Assembly (NCBI RefSeq): GCF_900100185.1
Contig: NZ_FNEN01000007.1
Span: 2,413 to 57,645, forward strand
Origin: Natribacillus halophilus
Lineage (GTDB): Bacteria; Bacillota; Bacilli; Bacillales; Marinococcaceae
Reading direction: 5' to 3'
Length of the DNA stretch: 55,233 nt
Shown in pieces: positions 42,323-49,923 of this stretch; within the stretch, counting starts at the first letter, position 1; each line of letters opens with the position of its first letter. The notes beneath the pieces are model-generated. The model ran no database searches, had not been told where the DNA came from, and saw only the letters and a list, made by a program, of their open reading frames with translations. The position numbers and the translations under genes were made by a program.

Positions 42323-42595
42323 GTGCAGGAGAGATCCAAACGAATGCTCTTCACACTTGTGCTTATTTTTCTTGGGCTCGCCGTTTTACAAAGGTTCGTG
42401 TCGGATACCGCCATCACGACGATTCCGTGGTGGGTCACTGCCGTTATTGTCGCAGCGGTTATATCGGGATATATGTGGATTCGGACAAGTCTGGAAGAGA
42501 AAAGGGCAGAAGCCGAATGGATCGAGCAGGAAGGGAGCGTCTACATCCGCAGGATGGAACATGAACGGCAACAACGCTCGGAAGGTGAACAATGA
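42323..42595 (+). CDS. yhaL: Sporulation protein YhaL
   Basis: The product is 90 aa, from GTG 42323 after AAGGGGTGG; a GTG at 42314 overlaps that site. Two hydrophobic stretches (MLFTLVLIFLGLAVL and IPWWVTAVIVAAVISGYMW) are followed by EAEWIEQEGSVYIRRMEHER, which resembles the conserved end of B. subtilis YhaL. This version has an extra N-terminal membrane segment. Location between yhaM and prsA supports the call. The role is unsolved. Confidence 0.75.
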   Translation: MQERSKRMLFTLVLIFLGLAVLQRFVSDTAITTIPWWVTAVIVAAVISGYMWIRTSLEEKRAEAEWIEQEGSVYIRRMEHERQQRSEGEQ

Positions 42596-42602
42596 CATTA
42601 AA

Positions 42603-42638
42603 AAAAGCCCCCTCCCAATCGACAAGGAGGGGGCTTTT
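42603..42638. terminator. Bidirectional terminator between yhaL and prsA
   Basis: AAAGCCCCCTCC / GGAGGGGGCTTT with flanking A- and T-runs serves both convergent genes. Confidence 0.88.
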
Positions 42639-42677
42639 GGTTGTGTTCTTCTTTTCATCGATTTTCCGACTTCTGGA

Positions 42678-43601
42678 TCATTGCATCATCATTGACTCGG
42701 GATCTTGCAGCCAGTCTTCATATTCACTGTCGGTGATATCTATATCCGCCTCTTCCATGAGCTCCTGGATGACTTCTTCCGGCATTTGCGACTGCTCCTG
42801 GGTCAATCGGGATTCGATTTCCTCTTCGAGTTCTTCATACGTTTCGTTGCGCTCAAGCACTTCGATAATGTGGTAACCAAAATCTGATTCCACGGGTTCG
42901 CTAATCTCGCCTACATCCAGGTCAAATGCAGCTTCCGCGAAATTTTCATCCATCTGATGGCCTTCCTGGGGGAACGTCCCTACATTACCGCCTTCCTGAA
43001 CGCTTTGGGTATCCTCTGAGTATTCTTCGACAGCGTCCTCAAACGCCATGCCCTCTTCAAGCTCGCTTATGACTTCTTCGGCTGATTCCTCATCCTCAAC
43101 GAGAATATGTCTCGCTTCGACTTCCGTAAGTTCTTCTTCATTCTCTTCATAATAAGCTTCTTTATCTTCTTCGCTTATATCCACCTCTGCCGTGGAAAGT
43201 TCCTGAATGACGACCTGGGGAAGCAAAAAGTCTTCTTCAAGTTCTTCGATGGAGTCCACCGGGATTTGCATCTGCATTTGCAGCATTTCCAATAGTTGCT
43301 CATCATCCTCGACGCCCATTTGTTCACGCATATCGTCGAGCTCGTCCTCCACTTCTTCCTCTCCGATATCAAGCTCCTCTGCCTGTTGCCTTAAAATGGT
43401 ATCTTGAACCATTTGATTAAAGGTTTGCTCGCCGAATTCATTTTTTAATTCGTCGGTGAGGTCCCCTTCAGTCAACGAGGTGCCGTTGATATTCACAATT
43501 TCCTCATCCGCGTTGTTCTCCGCGTCCCCATCATCATTACAGGCAGTTATCATGATAGCCCCTGTCAAGCTTAACGCGAGGGCAATCTTTGTTTTTTTCA
43601 A
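42678..43601 (-). CDS. prsA: Foldase PrsA (peptidyl-prolyl isomerase lipoprotein)
   Basis: The product is 307 aa, from TTG 43601 with AAGGAGTG upstream. The lipobox ITAC is near residue 21. The parvulin-type domain is at residues about 160-250: TEVEARHILVEDEESAEEVI, GNVGTFPQEGHQMDENFAEA and VESDFGYHIIEVLERNET. The flanking N- and C-terminal helical region is very acidic. PrsA sits on the outer face of the membrane and helps exported proteins fold. It is essential in B. subtilis. It is convergent with yhaL. Confidence 0.95.
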   Translation of the reverse strand: MKKTKIALALSLTGAIMITACNDDGDAENNADEEIVNINGTSLTEGDLTDELKNEFGEQTFNQMVQDTILRQQAEELDIGEEEVEDELDDMREQMGVEDDEQLLEMLQMQMQIPVDSIEELEEDFLLPQVVIQELSTAEVDISEEDKEAYYEENEEELTEVEARHILVEDEESAEEVISELEEGMAFEDAVEEYSEDTQSVQEGGNVGTFPQEGHQMDENFAEAAFDLDVGEISEPVESDFGYHIIEVLERNETYEELEEEIESRLTQEQSQMPEEVIQELMEEADIDITDSEYEDWLQDPESMMMQ

Positions 43602-43699
43602 TCTCGTACACTCCTTATTTCACTCAAACGTTTCGCAAGATCATTATAACTATATCATAAAAACATCGGTAAGAAAAAAAGATTTTTGGGAAAGATGCC

Positions 43700-43730
43700 C
43701 ACCCGACTTGCCGTCACGTTACATAAGATA
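43700..43730 (+). promoter_or_regulatory. Candidate SigK promoter for the YjcZ-like pair
   Basis: CACC (43700-43703) and CATAAGATA (43722-43730) fit the SigK pattern of an AC -35 and CATANNNTA -10 with an 18-bp gap (usually 16-17). Confidence 0.45.
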
Positions 43731-43755
43731 ATTCAGAATGGGAGGAGGTGGCATC

Positions 43756-43845
43756 ATGTCAGCCGGTTATGGATATGGCGGTGGCTTCGCGCTCATCGTC
43801 GTCCTGTTCATTCTGCTCATTATCGTAGGTGCCTCTTGGTACTAA
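43756..43845 (+). CDS. YjcZ family sporulation peptide 1
   Basis: The product is 29 aa, after GGGAGGAGG. SAGYGYGGGFALIVVLFILL and IIVGASWY give the YjcZ/YxzE family pattern: a Gly/Tyr-rich start and one hydrophobic helix. Such peptides are found in mother-cell-expressed genes and in spore coats. A near-copy follows 24 bp downstream, indicating tandem duplication. Confidence 0.9.
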   Translation: MSAGYGYGGGFALIVVLFILLIIVGASWY

Positions 43846-43869
43846 ACATTTAAAAGGGAGGAAATACTC

Positions 43870-43968
43870 ATGAGTTACGGTTACGGCGGAGGTTTCGCGC
43901 TTGTTGTCGTATTGTTTATCCTGCTCATCATCATCGGAGCATCCTGGGGTGGATACGGTCACTACTAG
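43870..43968 (+). CDS. YjcZ family sporulation peptide 2
   Basis: The product is 32 aa. SYGYGGGFALVVVLFILLII is nearly the same as in the neighbour. The tail GGYGHY is longer. The GGGAGGAAATACTC spacing is good. The pair is probably one transcript, closed by the downstream hairpin. Confidence 0.9.
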   Translation: MSYGYGGGFALVVVLFILLIIIGASWGGYGHY

Positions 43969-43985
43969 GGATCCGTGATGGGCGA

Positions 43986-44016
43986 AAGGGTTGGCTCATA
44001 TACGCCAGCCCTTCTT
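43986..44016 (+). terminator. Terminator after the YjcZ pair
   Basis: AAGGGTTGGC / GCCAGCCCTT, with an 8-nt loop and a CTTC end. Confidence 0.7.
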
Positions 44017-44022
44017 CAATGA

Positions 44023-44214
44023 CTAAAAGTCATGAATGACCAGAAGTCTTACATATGTAGAAGCGAGCAGAATCATAATCAAAACATTGATGGTTGTGAA
44101 TACGTTAGGAATTTTTTCTTCTTCCATCTCTTTTTGTACGACGAGTGAATTCGTCATTGTATTGATAACAGCCAGATAAAAGCCTGCGAGAACCACAAAT
44201 ATGAAAATTGACAT
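44023..44214 (-). CDS. 63-aa two-helix membrane protein
   Basis: The product is 63 aa, from ATG 44214 after GGGAGG. Two hydrophobic helices (MSIFIFVVLAGFYLAVINTM and TINVLIMILLASTYVRLLVI) flank a short charged loop EMEEEKIPNV. It is convergent with the YjcZ pair. No family is recognised; the ribosome site and composition support coding. Confidence 0.6.
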   Translation of the reverse strand: MSIFIFVVLAGFYLAVINTMTNSLVVQKEMEEEKIPNVFTTINVLIMILLASTYVRLLVIHDF

Positions 44215-44347
44215 CCCGGAACCTCCCATAAGTCTCTTGATTGTACTGTAACAAACATCGCTAAAAAATGATAGTGAAATCCCATATGGTCGAGGCGTTC
44301 GTATGATATCATGACAGTAGTCATGATGTTGTGAGAGGTGAACGCAG

Positions 44348-44911
44348 TTGAACTGGAAATGGGGATTTTTCATTCTCCTCGGAGTAAATGTATTGGTGCT
44401 TGGCAGTATTTGGTTGTTATTCTCGCCGATCGGCTCTGATACGCCTTCTCCGGAGGAAAGACCGGAGGGGTCTCTCCCGGAAGGCGAAGTGTTTTTTTCC
44501 GCCGAGACGTCCCTGGAGCAGATTAGTACATATATGCAGATGGAAACCGATGATGTTCTCGATATTAATATGGAGGGGGAAGAAATCGTATTCACCGGCA
44601 CGTATGAGTTTTTCGGGGTCGGGGCTGAGCTTAGCCTGTATTTACTCCCGACCGTGACCGACAGCGGCAATCTGCGCCTTGAGGAAAATGGGCTGTCACT
44701 CGGTCCGTTCAATTTACCGTCCTCGACCGCGCTGGAAGCGATCCGCCAACAAGCCGACCTGCCCGAATACGTGCAGGTTTATCCCGAAGAACAGATCATT
44801 GACGTACATATCAATGACATCGACATCGGCGAGCAAATGTATTTGCGAATCGCCTCCTCTGACTTCGAGGATGGGACGATTCAGTTGGAGGGTGTGCTAC
44901 CGGACGGTTAA
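44348..44911 (+). CDS. ypmS: YpmS family protein (DUF2140)
   Basis: The product is 187 aa, from TTG 44348 after GAGAGGTG. There is one N-terminal membrane helix (WKWGFFILLGVNVLVLGSIW), followed by an outside domain. GTYEFFGVGAELSLYLLPTV and LSLGPFNLPSSTALEAIRQQ match the YpmS/DUF2140 pattern. The function is unknown; it may sit at the outer membrane face. A 52-bp repeat array lies downstream. Confidence 0.82.
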   Translation: MNWKWGFFILLGVNVLVLGSIWLLFSPIGSDTPSPEERPEGSLPEGEVFFSAETSLEQISTYMQMETDDVLDINMEGEEIVFTGTYEFFGVGAELSLYLLPTVTDSGNLRLEENGLSLGPFNLPSSTALEAIRQQADLPEYVQVYPEEQIIDVHINDIDIGEQMYLRIASSDFEDGTIQLEGVLPDG

Positions 44912-44952
44912 TCATTTACGCGCAATCTCATCCATAATGACCAGCGTGGCCT

Positions 44953-45319
44953 GCCGAGAGGTATGATACCCGCAAAATCATACCCTAAATGACAGGTGAG
45001 GCCCGCCGAGAGGTATGATACCGGCGAAATCATACCCCAAATGACGGGCGAGGCCCGCCGAGAGGTACGATACCGGCGAAATCATACCCCAAATGACGGG
45101 CGAGGTCTGCCGAGAGGTATGATAATCGCAAAATCATACCCCAAACGACGGGTGAGGTCTGCCGAGAGGTACGATACCGGCGAAATCGTACCCCAAATGA
45201 CCGATGAGGCCCCCCGAGAGGTACAATACCCGCGAAATCATACCCCGAATGACAGGCGAGGCCCCCCGAGAGGTACAATACTCGCGAAATCATACCCCAA
45301 ATGACCGTCGAGGCCCTCT
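44953..45319. repeat. 52-bp-period repeat array D, seven copies
   Basis: The box GAGAGGTA begins at 44956, 45008, 45060, 45112, 45164, 45216 and 45268, exactly 52 bp apart. Each unit has CCGAGAGGTA then CATACCCCAAA at offset 26, as in array B. The core is an inverted repeat, GGTATGAT / ATCATACC. In copy 5 both arms change (GGTACGAT / ATCGTACC), a compensatory pair. Copies 1, 2, 4 and 5 pair perfectly. It sits between convergent ypmS and serC. Confidence 0.92.
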
Positions 45320-45355
45320 GTGACGTCAGGCAGGTGTCCCCAAGACGGGTGACGA

Positions 45356-46465
45356 TCACTGATTTTTTCTCTGAAAAGAGACCATGAAATCCCTCAGAGC
45401 TTCAACGGATTCATAGGGGACCGCGTTGTAAAGCGAAGCGCGGCAGCCGCCCACGGAGCGGTGCCCGTTTAAGCCACTGAAGCCCATGTCTTTGGCTTCG
45501 TCCAGAAAACGGTTCGTGATAGTTTCGGTTGGAAGCGTAAAGGTGACGTTCATATCAGAACGGCTATCACGATGGGCATGGCCTCGATAAAAACCGGCGC
45601 TGTTATCAATCGTATCGTACAACAGTTGCGCTTTTTGCCGATTACGGGCTTCCATCGCCGACAGGCCGCCGTTTTCTTCAATCCAGTGCAGGGTATTTTT
45701 GAGCATATAAACGGCGAACGTAGGCGGTGTATGATAAAGCGAATGCTTGTCCGCGTGGGTGTCATAACGCAAGATCGCTGGCACACGGGGGTTGACGTTT
45801 TTAATCCGTTCGAGTAGAGCCCTGGAAATAATCACGACGGTGACCCCGGCAGGGCCGATATTTTTTTGCGCGCCTGCGTAGATCAAATCAAAGTTCTCCA
45901 CCGGAAACGTGCGGCTGAAAATATCACTGGACATATCGGCGACGACAGGGGCTTCCCATTCCGACATGCGGGCAAAATCTTGCCAGGCCGTTCCGTAGAT
46001 GGTGTTGTTTGAGGTGACGTGAATGTAAGCGTCTTCGGCCGCGGCGTCGATCGTGTCAAAATCAGGCACACGCCTATACGCTTGGTCTTTGCCGCTCCCT
46101 CCGCTATACGTATCGCCGAGGATATCAGCTTCATTTTTCGCCTTTTCGGACCAGGCGCCGGTCAATATGTAATTCGCGCGCTGATCGGCGTCGAGCAGAT
46201 TATAAGGCACCATTGCGAACTGGTGGCTCGCGCCCCCTTGTAAAAGGAGGACTTCGTAGTCATCGCTGATACCAAGCAGACGTTTGGCCGTCGCAATCGC
46301 TTCATGATGCACGCGTTCATAAGGCTCCGCGCGATGGCTATGTTCCATAATGGACATGCCGGTGTCATCGAAATTTTCCAGCTCGGCGGCTACTTGTTGT
46401 AAAACTTCCGGTGGCAAAGCGGCAGGGCCCGCGTTAAAATTATGGCTGCTTTTTCTCGTTGTCAT
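45356..46465 (-). CDS. serC: Phosphoserine aminotransferase
   Basis: The product is 369 aa, from ATG 46465 after GGGAGGT. FNAGPAALPPEVLQQVAAEL opens it, and the PLP lysine lies in IYAGAQKNIGPAGVTVVI; GLNGHRSVGGCRASLYNAVP near the end is the family signature. It converts 3-phosphohydroxypyruvate to 3-phosphoserine in serine synthesis, and also works in vitamin B6 synthesis in some species. It is preceded on the minus strand by hit, with a 10-bp perfect hairpin between them. Confidence 0.95.
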   Translation of the reverse strand: MTTRKSSHNFNAGPAALPPEVLQQVAAELENFDDTGMSIMEHSHRAEPYERVHHEAIATAKRLLGISDDYEVLLLQGGASHQFAMVPYNLLDADQRANYILTGAWSEKAKNEADILGDTYSGGSGKDQAYRRVPDFDTIDAAAEDAYIHVTSNNTIYGTAWQDFARMSEWEAPVVADMSSDIFSRTFPVENFDLIYAGAQKNIGPAGVTVVIISRALLERIKNVNPRVPAILRYDTHADKHSLYHTPPTFAVYMLKNTLHWIEENGGLSAMEARNRQKAQLLYDTIDNSAGFYRGHAHRDSRSDMNVTFTLPTETITNRFLDEAKDMGFSGLNGHRSVGGCRASLYNAVPYESVEALRDFMVSFQRKNQ

Positions 46466-46484
46466 ATGTTACCTCCCATGTTTT

Positions 46485-46523
46485 GGCATCAGGGTTCAAT
46501 CATTCGCCGTGCGCCCTGATGCC
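46485..46523 (-). promoter_or_regulatory. Hairpin in the serC leader
   Basis: GGCATCAGGG (46485-46494) and CCCTGATGCC (46514-46523) form a 10-bp perfect stem, with a 19-nt loop, about 10 bp upstream of the serC ribosome site. There is no T-tract on the minus strand. It could end hit transcripts or control serC. Confidence 0.5.
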
Positions 46524-46531
46524 AGGTTTTC

Positions 46532-46948
46532 CTATGAGAAATTCTCGCGGACGTCCCGCGCGTAAGCCTGTAGATCTTCCTGTGTATAGTCGTTGCTGTT
46601 GTCAGCCCACCGGAAAAGGGGATCATTGCCGTAACGCGGAATGAAATGCAAGTGATAGTGAAAGATGGACTGATCGGCTTGTTCGCCGTTGTTGTTGACG
46701 ATGTTCAGGCCTTCGCAGTCGAACGTTTTCTGCAAGGCAGTGGCAATCGTCGGTGCTTTCGTAAACAGCTTTGCGGCCGTGTCCTCTTTCAGGGAAAAAA
46801 TATCCTGTTGGTGCTCTTTCGGGATTAATAGGGCATGTCCTTTTGTGACCTGGCTTAAATCCAAAAACGCGAGCATGTCGTCATCTTCATAGATTTTGCT
46901 CGCGGGAATCTCTCCTGCGACGATCTTACAAAAAATACAGTCAGCCAT
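46532..46948 (-). CDS. hit: HIT family (histidine triad) protein
   Basis: The product is 138 aa. CIFCKIVAGEIPASKIYEDD opens it, and the triad HYHLHFIPRYGND (His-x-His-x-His) is near residue 105. It hydrolyses nucleotide phosphoramidates such as AMP-lysine. ATG follows AAGGAGAGAA. It is divergent to ecsABC, as in B. subtilis (hit-ecsA). Confidence 0.95.
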   Translation of the reverse strand: MADCIFCKIVAGEIPASKIYEDDDMLAFLDLSQVTKGHALLIPKEHQQDIFSLKEDTAAKLFTKAPTIATALQKTFDCEGLNIVNNNGEQADQSIFHYHLHFIPRYGNDPLFRWADNSNDYTQEDLQAYARDVRENFS

Positions 46949-47015
46949 AAAAATTCTCTCCTTTTCCTTAACATGGTGATATGCTCTATCATATCAGAAT
47001 CTACGCTCGTAAGCA

Positions 47016-47045
47016 TTTCCATTTTTCCCATTCAACAGGTACAAT
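47016..47045 (+). promoter_or_regulatory. Candidate SigA promoter for ecsABC
   Basis: TTTCCA (47016-47021) and TACAAT (47040-47045) with an 18-bp spacer, 30 bp before the ecsA start. Confidence 0.45.
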
Positions 47046-47075
47046 AGAAGAAAAGAGACGTTGCAAGGGGGAAAC

Positions 47076-47825
47076 ATGTCAATGGCATCATTGCTCAATA
47101 TCGAAGATTTGGCCGGCGGGTATAGCCCGAACAAGCCCGTCATTAAAGGGGTTTCTTTTCATGTCGAAGCCGGTGAAATCGTCGGCCTCATCGGATTGAA
47201 CGGGGCCGGGAAAAGCACGACGATCAAGCATATCCTCGGGCTCATGGAACCGATCGACGGCGTCATTCAAGTACGCGGGAAAACGATGGGAGAGGATATG
47301 GAAAGCTATCGGCAAGCGCTCGGTTACATTCCGGAAACGCCGATTCTTTATGAAGAATTGACCCTCTGGGAGCATCTTCGTTTAACAGCGATGGCTTATG
47401 GGATCGATGATAAGGCGTGGCAAAAACGGGCGGAACAGCTTATTGAAACCTTTCAGATGAAAAAAATGACCCATTGGTTTCCGAGCCATTTTTCCAAGGG
47501 AATGCGCCAAAAGGTGATGGTCATGTGCGCCTTTCTCGTCGAACCGGAGTTATATGTCGTCGATGAACCTTTTGTCGGCCTGGACCCGGTCGGGATCAAG
47601 TCGCTCCTGGAACGAATGATCATGATGAAAGAACAGGGCGCCGGGATTTTAATGAGTACACACATTTTATCAACGGCGGAAAAGCATTGCGATCGATTCA
47701 TCTTGTTGCATAACGGCTACGTTTATATGCAGGGAACGATAGAGGCATTGCGCCAGCAAGCCAATATGCCGGGAGCGGACCTGGACACGCTCTACATTGA
47801 AATGACGAAGGAAGCTTCCGTATGA
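47076..47825 (+). CDS. ecsA: ABC transporter ATPase EcsA
   Basis: The product is 249 aa, from ATG 47076 after AAGGGGG. Walker A GLNGAGKSTT, signature FSKGMRQKVMVM, Walker B LYVVDEP and the switch His in MSTHILSTAEKH are present. EcsA with EcsB forms an exporter that affects competence, secretion and RasP-dependent intramembrane proteolysis in B. subtilis. The exported molecule is not established. The stop overlaps the ecsB start (ATGA). Confidence 0.94.
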   Translation: MSMASLLNIEDLAGGYSPNKPVIKGVSFHVEAGEIVGLIGLNGAGKSTTIKHILGLMEPIDGVIQVRGKTMGEDMESYRQALGYIPETPILYEELTLWEHLRLTAMAYGIDDKAWQKRAEQLIETFQMKKMTHWFPSHFSKGMRQKVMVMCAFLVEPELYVVDEPFVGLDPVGIKSLLERMIMMKEQGAGILMSTHILSTAEKHCDRFILLHNGYVYMQGTIEALRQQANMPGADLDTLYIEMTKEASV

Positions 47826-49042
47826 ACCCAGTAGATCTTTGGCGTGAACGTTTTCGGAATTACTGGAATGAAGCCATACGTTACATACGTTTGATGGCGA
47901 ACAGTGGCTTGGCAGTGGCTACATTGGGCATTCTATTGATCATAGGGGTCTATTATCAGTCTTTTCTGGACTGGCTGCCTGCTGATTTTCCGGTGTTGCA
48001 GGTGCTTACGGTTGTGTTTGCGTTTTTACTCACGCGCAGTCCCACCCGTACGTTTGTCAAGGAGGGAGATCTCGTTTTTCTCCTTCCTTTTGAAGCGCGC
48101 TTAGGGCCATATATGCGCCGGTCTCTCATCTATAGCTGGCTGATGCAAGGGGCGGTCATCTTTCTTCTTTTCTTTTTGCTGGCGCCTCTTTATATGGACC
48201 GTCTGCCGGGGGCTGAAACGGGTTTATTCGTGACGATCGCCGTTTTGGTGCTGGCGAAGTTATGGAACGTCGTGGCCGAGTGGGTGGAAATTCGCCAACA
48301 GTTTTCCGTCTCCCATTGGCGTCATCGTTGGCTGCGGTTCGTCGTCAATCTCGTGTTTGTTTTCTTCCTGCTACAAACCGCGTGGGTATTCACAGGCATC
48401 ACCGCCGCCATCATGCTAGCCGTGCTGGGCACGTATTATCGGCAATTGTATTTCAACCACTTTCTTAAGTGGGAAACATTGCTTCAGCAAGAACACCGGC
48501 GTCTCAATGCCTTTTACAGATTCGCCAATGCGTTTACAGACGTGCGTCATATTGGGCAAACGGTCCGCAAGCGATCCTGGCTGGCTGAAAGATTTGAGCG
48601 GGTGAGTCATCGAAAAGCGAATACGTATATATATTTATATGGGAAAACCTTTGCCCGTTCCGGGAACTATTTCGGGCTTTGCCTTCGTTTAGGTCTCGTA
48701 GGGGCTCTCTTGATTTACGCCTCTCCTGAGGCATGGGCCTGGATGATTATCGCCATCGTCGGCTTGTTTATTTATATGACGGGCGCACAGATGGCCACCA
48801 TCTATTTTCACCATAAGGTATTGCTGTGGCCGTCGATCTATCCCGTCCCTGACAGTGCCCGTCGACATGCGGTGAAATCCCTGGTACGGGGCGTTTTGCT
48901 TGTACAAACACTCTGGTTTACGCTGATCACGGCGTTGACACCTGTGCCCATCGTGGTGGCAGCCCTCGCGTTCGTTACGGGTGTGGCGGTAAGCTTCTAT
49001 TACACGAGATTTTCACTGGATAAGTATTTTGCAGCAACTTAA
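47822..49042 (+). CDS. ecsB: ABC transporter permease EcsB
   Basis: The product is 406 aa, with about six to eight membrane helices (for example FLLFFLLAPLYMDRL and WAWMIIAIVGLFIYMTGAQM). It pairs with EcsA by gene overlap. The FVKEGDLVFLLPFEARLGPY block is typical of EcsB. The stop at 49040 is in the same frame as ecsC; only that stop separates the two reading frames. Confidence 0.93.
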   Translation: MNPVDLWRERFRNYWNEAIRYIRLMANSGLAVATLGILLIIGVYYQSFLDWLPADFPVLQVLTVVFAFLLTRSPTRTFVKEGDLVFLLPFEARLGPYMRRSLIYSWLMQGAVIFLLFFLLAPLYMDRLPGAETGLFVTIAVLVLAKLWNVVAEWVEIRQQFSVSHWRHRWLRFVVNLVFVFFLLQTAWVFTGITAAIMLAVLGTYYRQLYFNHFLKWETLLQQEHRRLNAFYRFANAFTDVRHIGQTVRKRSWLAERFERVSHRKANTYIYLYGKTFARSGNYFGLCLRLGLVGALLIYASPEAWAWMIIAIVGLFIYMTGAQMATIYFHHKVLLWPSIYPVPDSARRHAVKSLVRGVLLVQTLWFTLITALTPVPIVVAALAFVTGVAVSFYYTRFSLDKYFAAT

Positions 49043-49081
49043 GGGGAGGGGAACGTTATCGCAAGTCAGTATGAAAAAGAA

Positions 49082-49807
49082 GTGCAGGTGGAACTGAATG
49101 ACTGGCGCAGGAAGATTTCCAGAAATCCGTCGATGACGAAGACGTGGACGAAAGGGTTTCAGAATAAAATCAATCAGCGGATTCCCGCGCGCGTCCACGA
49201 AACGGTGGCTTCCGCGGTTCGGAATATGATCGTGACGACCCTTTCCGGCTCTCAATATGTGACGAAGACAGAACCGCTTACGGAGGGGACATTAAAAGAA
49301 CGGGAAGATGAGGTAGATGAAGCGATTAAATTTTATAAGCGAACCGCGAGCGTGGAAGGGGCGGGAACGGGCGCCGGAGGCATTTTTTTGGGCATGTCCG
49401 ATTTTCCGCTGCTCCTGGGGATAAAAATGCGCTTTCTGTTCACGGCGGCTCATCTTTACGGTTTCGATCCGGTGAGAGTTGAAGAACGTCTCTTTTTGCT
49501 GCAAGTCTTTCAAATGGCTTTTACCGGAGTAAAAAATAAACAGGAGACGCTTGCGCGCATCGATGACTGGGATGGATTTGTCGCTTCTTTTTCCGGTGAG
49601 TTGACAGCCGAGGAAGCGATCGATTGGGTCACGTTTCAACTGGAGTATCGCGATTATATCGATGTGCCGAAAACGTTACAGCTGATCCCCGGCTTCGGAG
49701 CCTTTGTAGGGGCAACGGTGAATTATCATTTTCTTGATTTGTTGGGCGAAGCAGCGAAGAATTGTTACCGGATTCGTTGGTTCAGTGACGCGAAGGCCGA
49801 GGGGTAG
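49082..49807 (+). CDS. ecsC: EcsC family protein, start uncertain
   Basis: The product is 241 aa from GTG 49082. The EcsC signature blocks GAGTGAGGIFLGMSDFPLLL, GIKMRFLFTAAHLYGFDPVR and FGAFVGATVNYHFLDLLGEA are present. No ATG, GTG or TTG lies in this frame between the ecsB stop and 49082, yet a strong GGGGAGGGG (49043-49051) sits 6 nt before an in-frame ATC (49058). The stretch from 49058 to 49082 is protein-like (ASQYEKE). So the true start may be the rare ATC, adding 8 residues. Its function is unknown, linked to ecsAB. Confidence 0.85.
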   Translation: MQVELNDWRRKISRNPSMTKTWTKGFQNKINQRIPARVHETVASAVRNMIVTTLSGSQYVTKTEPLTEGTLKEREDEVDEAIKFYKRTASVEGAGTGAGGIFLGMSDFPLLLGIKMRFLFTAAHLYGFDPVRVEERLFLLQVFQMAFTGVKNKQETLARIDDWDGFVASFSGELTAEEAIDWVTFQLEYRDYIDVPKTLQLIPGFGAFVGATVNYHFLDLLGEAAKNCYRIRWFSDAKAEG

Positions 49808-49866
49808 TGAGATCGCTGATAAAATCGCGAGGTCGCTGATAAATCATGGGGCTACTGATTAATTCG
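49808..49866 (+). repeat. Short tandem repeat (about 19-20 bp, three copies)
   Basis: GATCGCTGATAAAATCGCGA, GGTCGCTGATAAATCATGG and GGCTACTGATTAATTCGTGG follow each other just after the ecsC stop. The copies diverge from left to right. Confidence 0.6.
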
Positions 49867-49885
49867 TGGTGCCATACACGACATT

Positions 49886-49913
49886 TGAGGGACGACAAGC
49901 TTGTCGTCCCTCA
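49886..49913. terminator. 28-bp perfect palindrome between ecsC and yhaA
   Basis: TGAGGGACGACAAG and CTTGTCGTCCCTCA form a perfect dyad with no loop spacer, between two convergent genes. There is no T-run in the right place on either strand, so termination efficiency is unclear. Confidence 0.6.
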
Positions 49914-49923
49914 AAAAGGCTCT

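Noticed and set aside
44996-45304. Open frames of about 100 codons on both strands in array D
   Set aside because: They arise because the 52-bp unit lacks stop codons. There is no ribosome site and the amino acid text is only the repeat read in rotating frames.
46466-46531. Serine- or T-box-type riboswitch before serC
   Set aside because: Too short for a T-box, and no conserved T-box sequence or terminator/antiterminator pair is visible.
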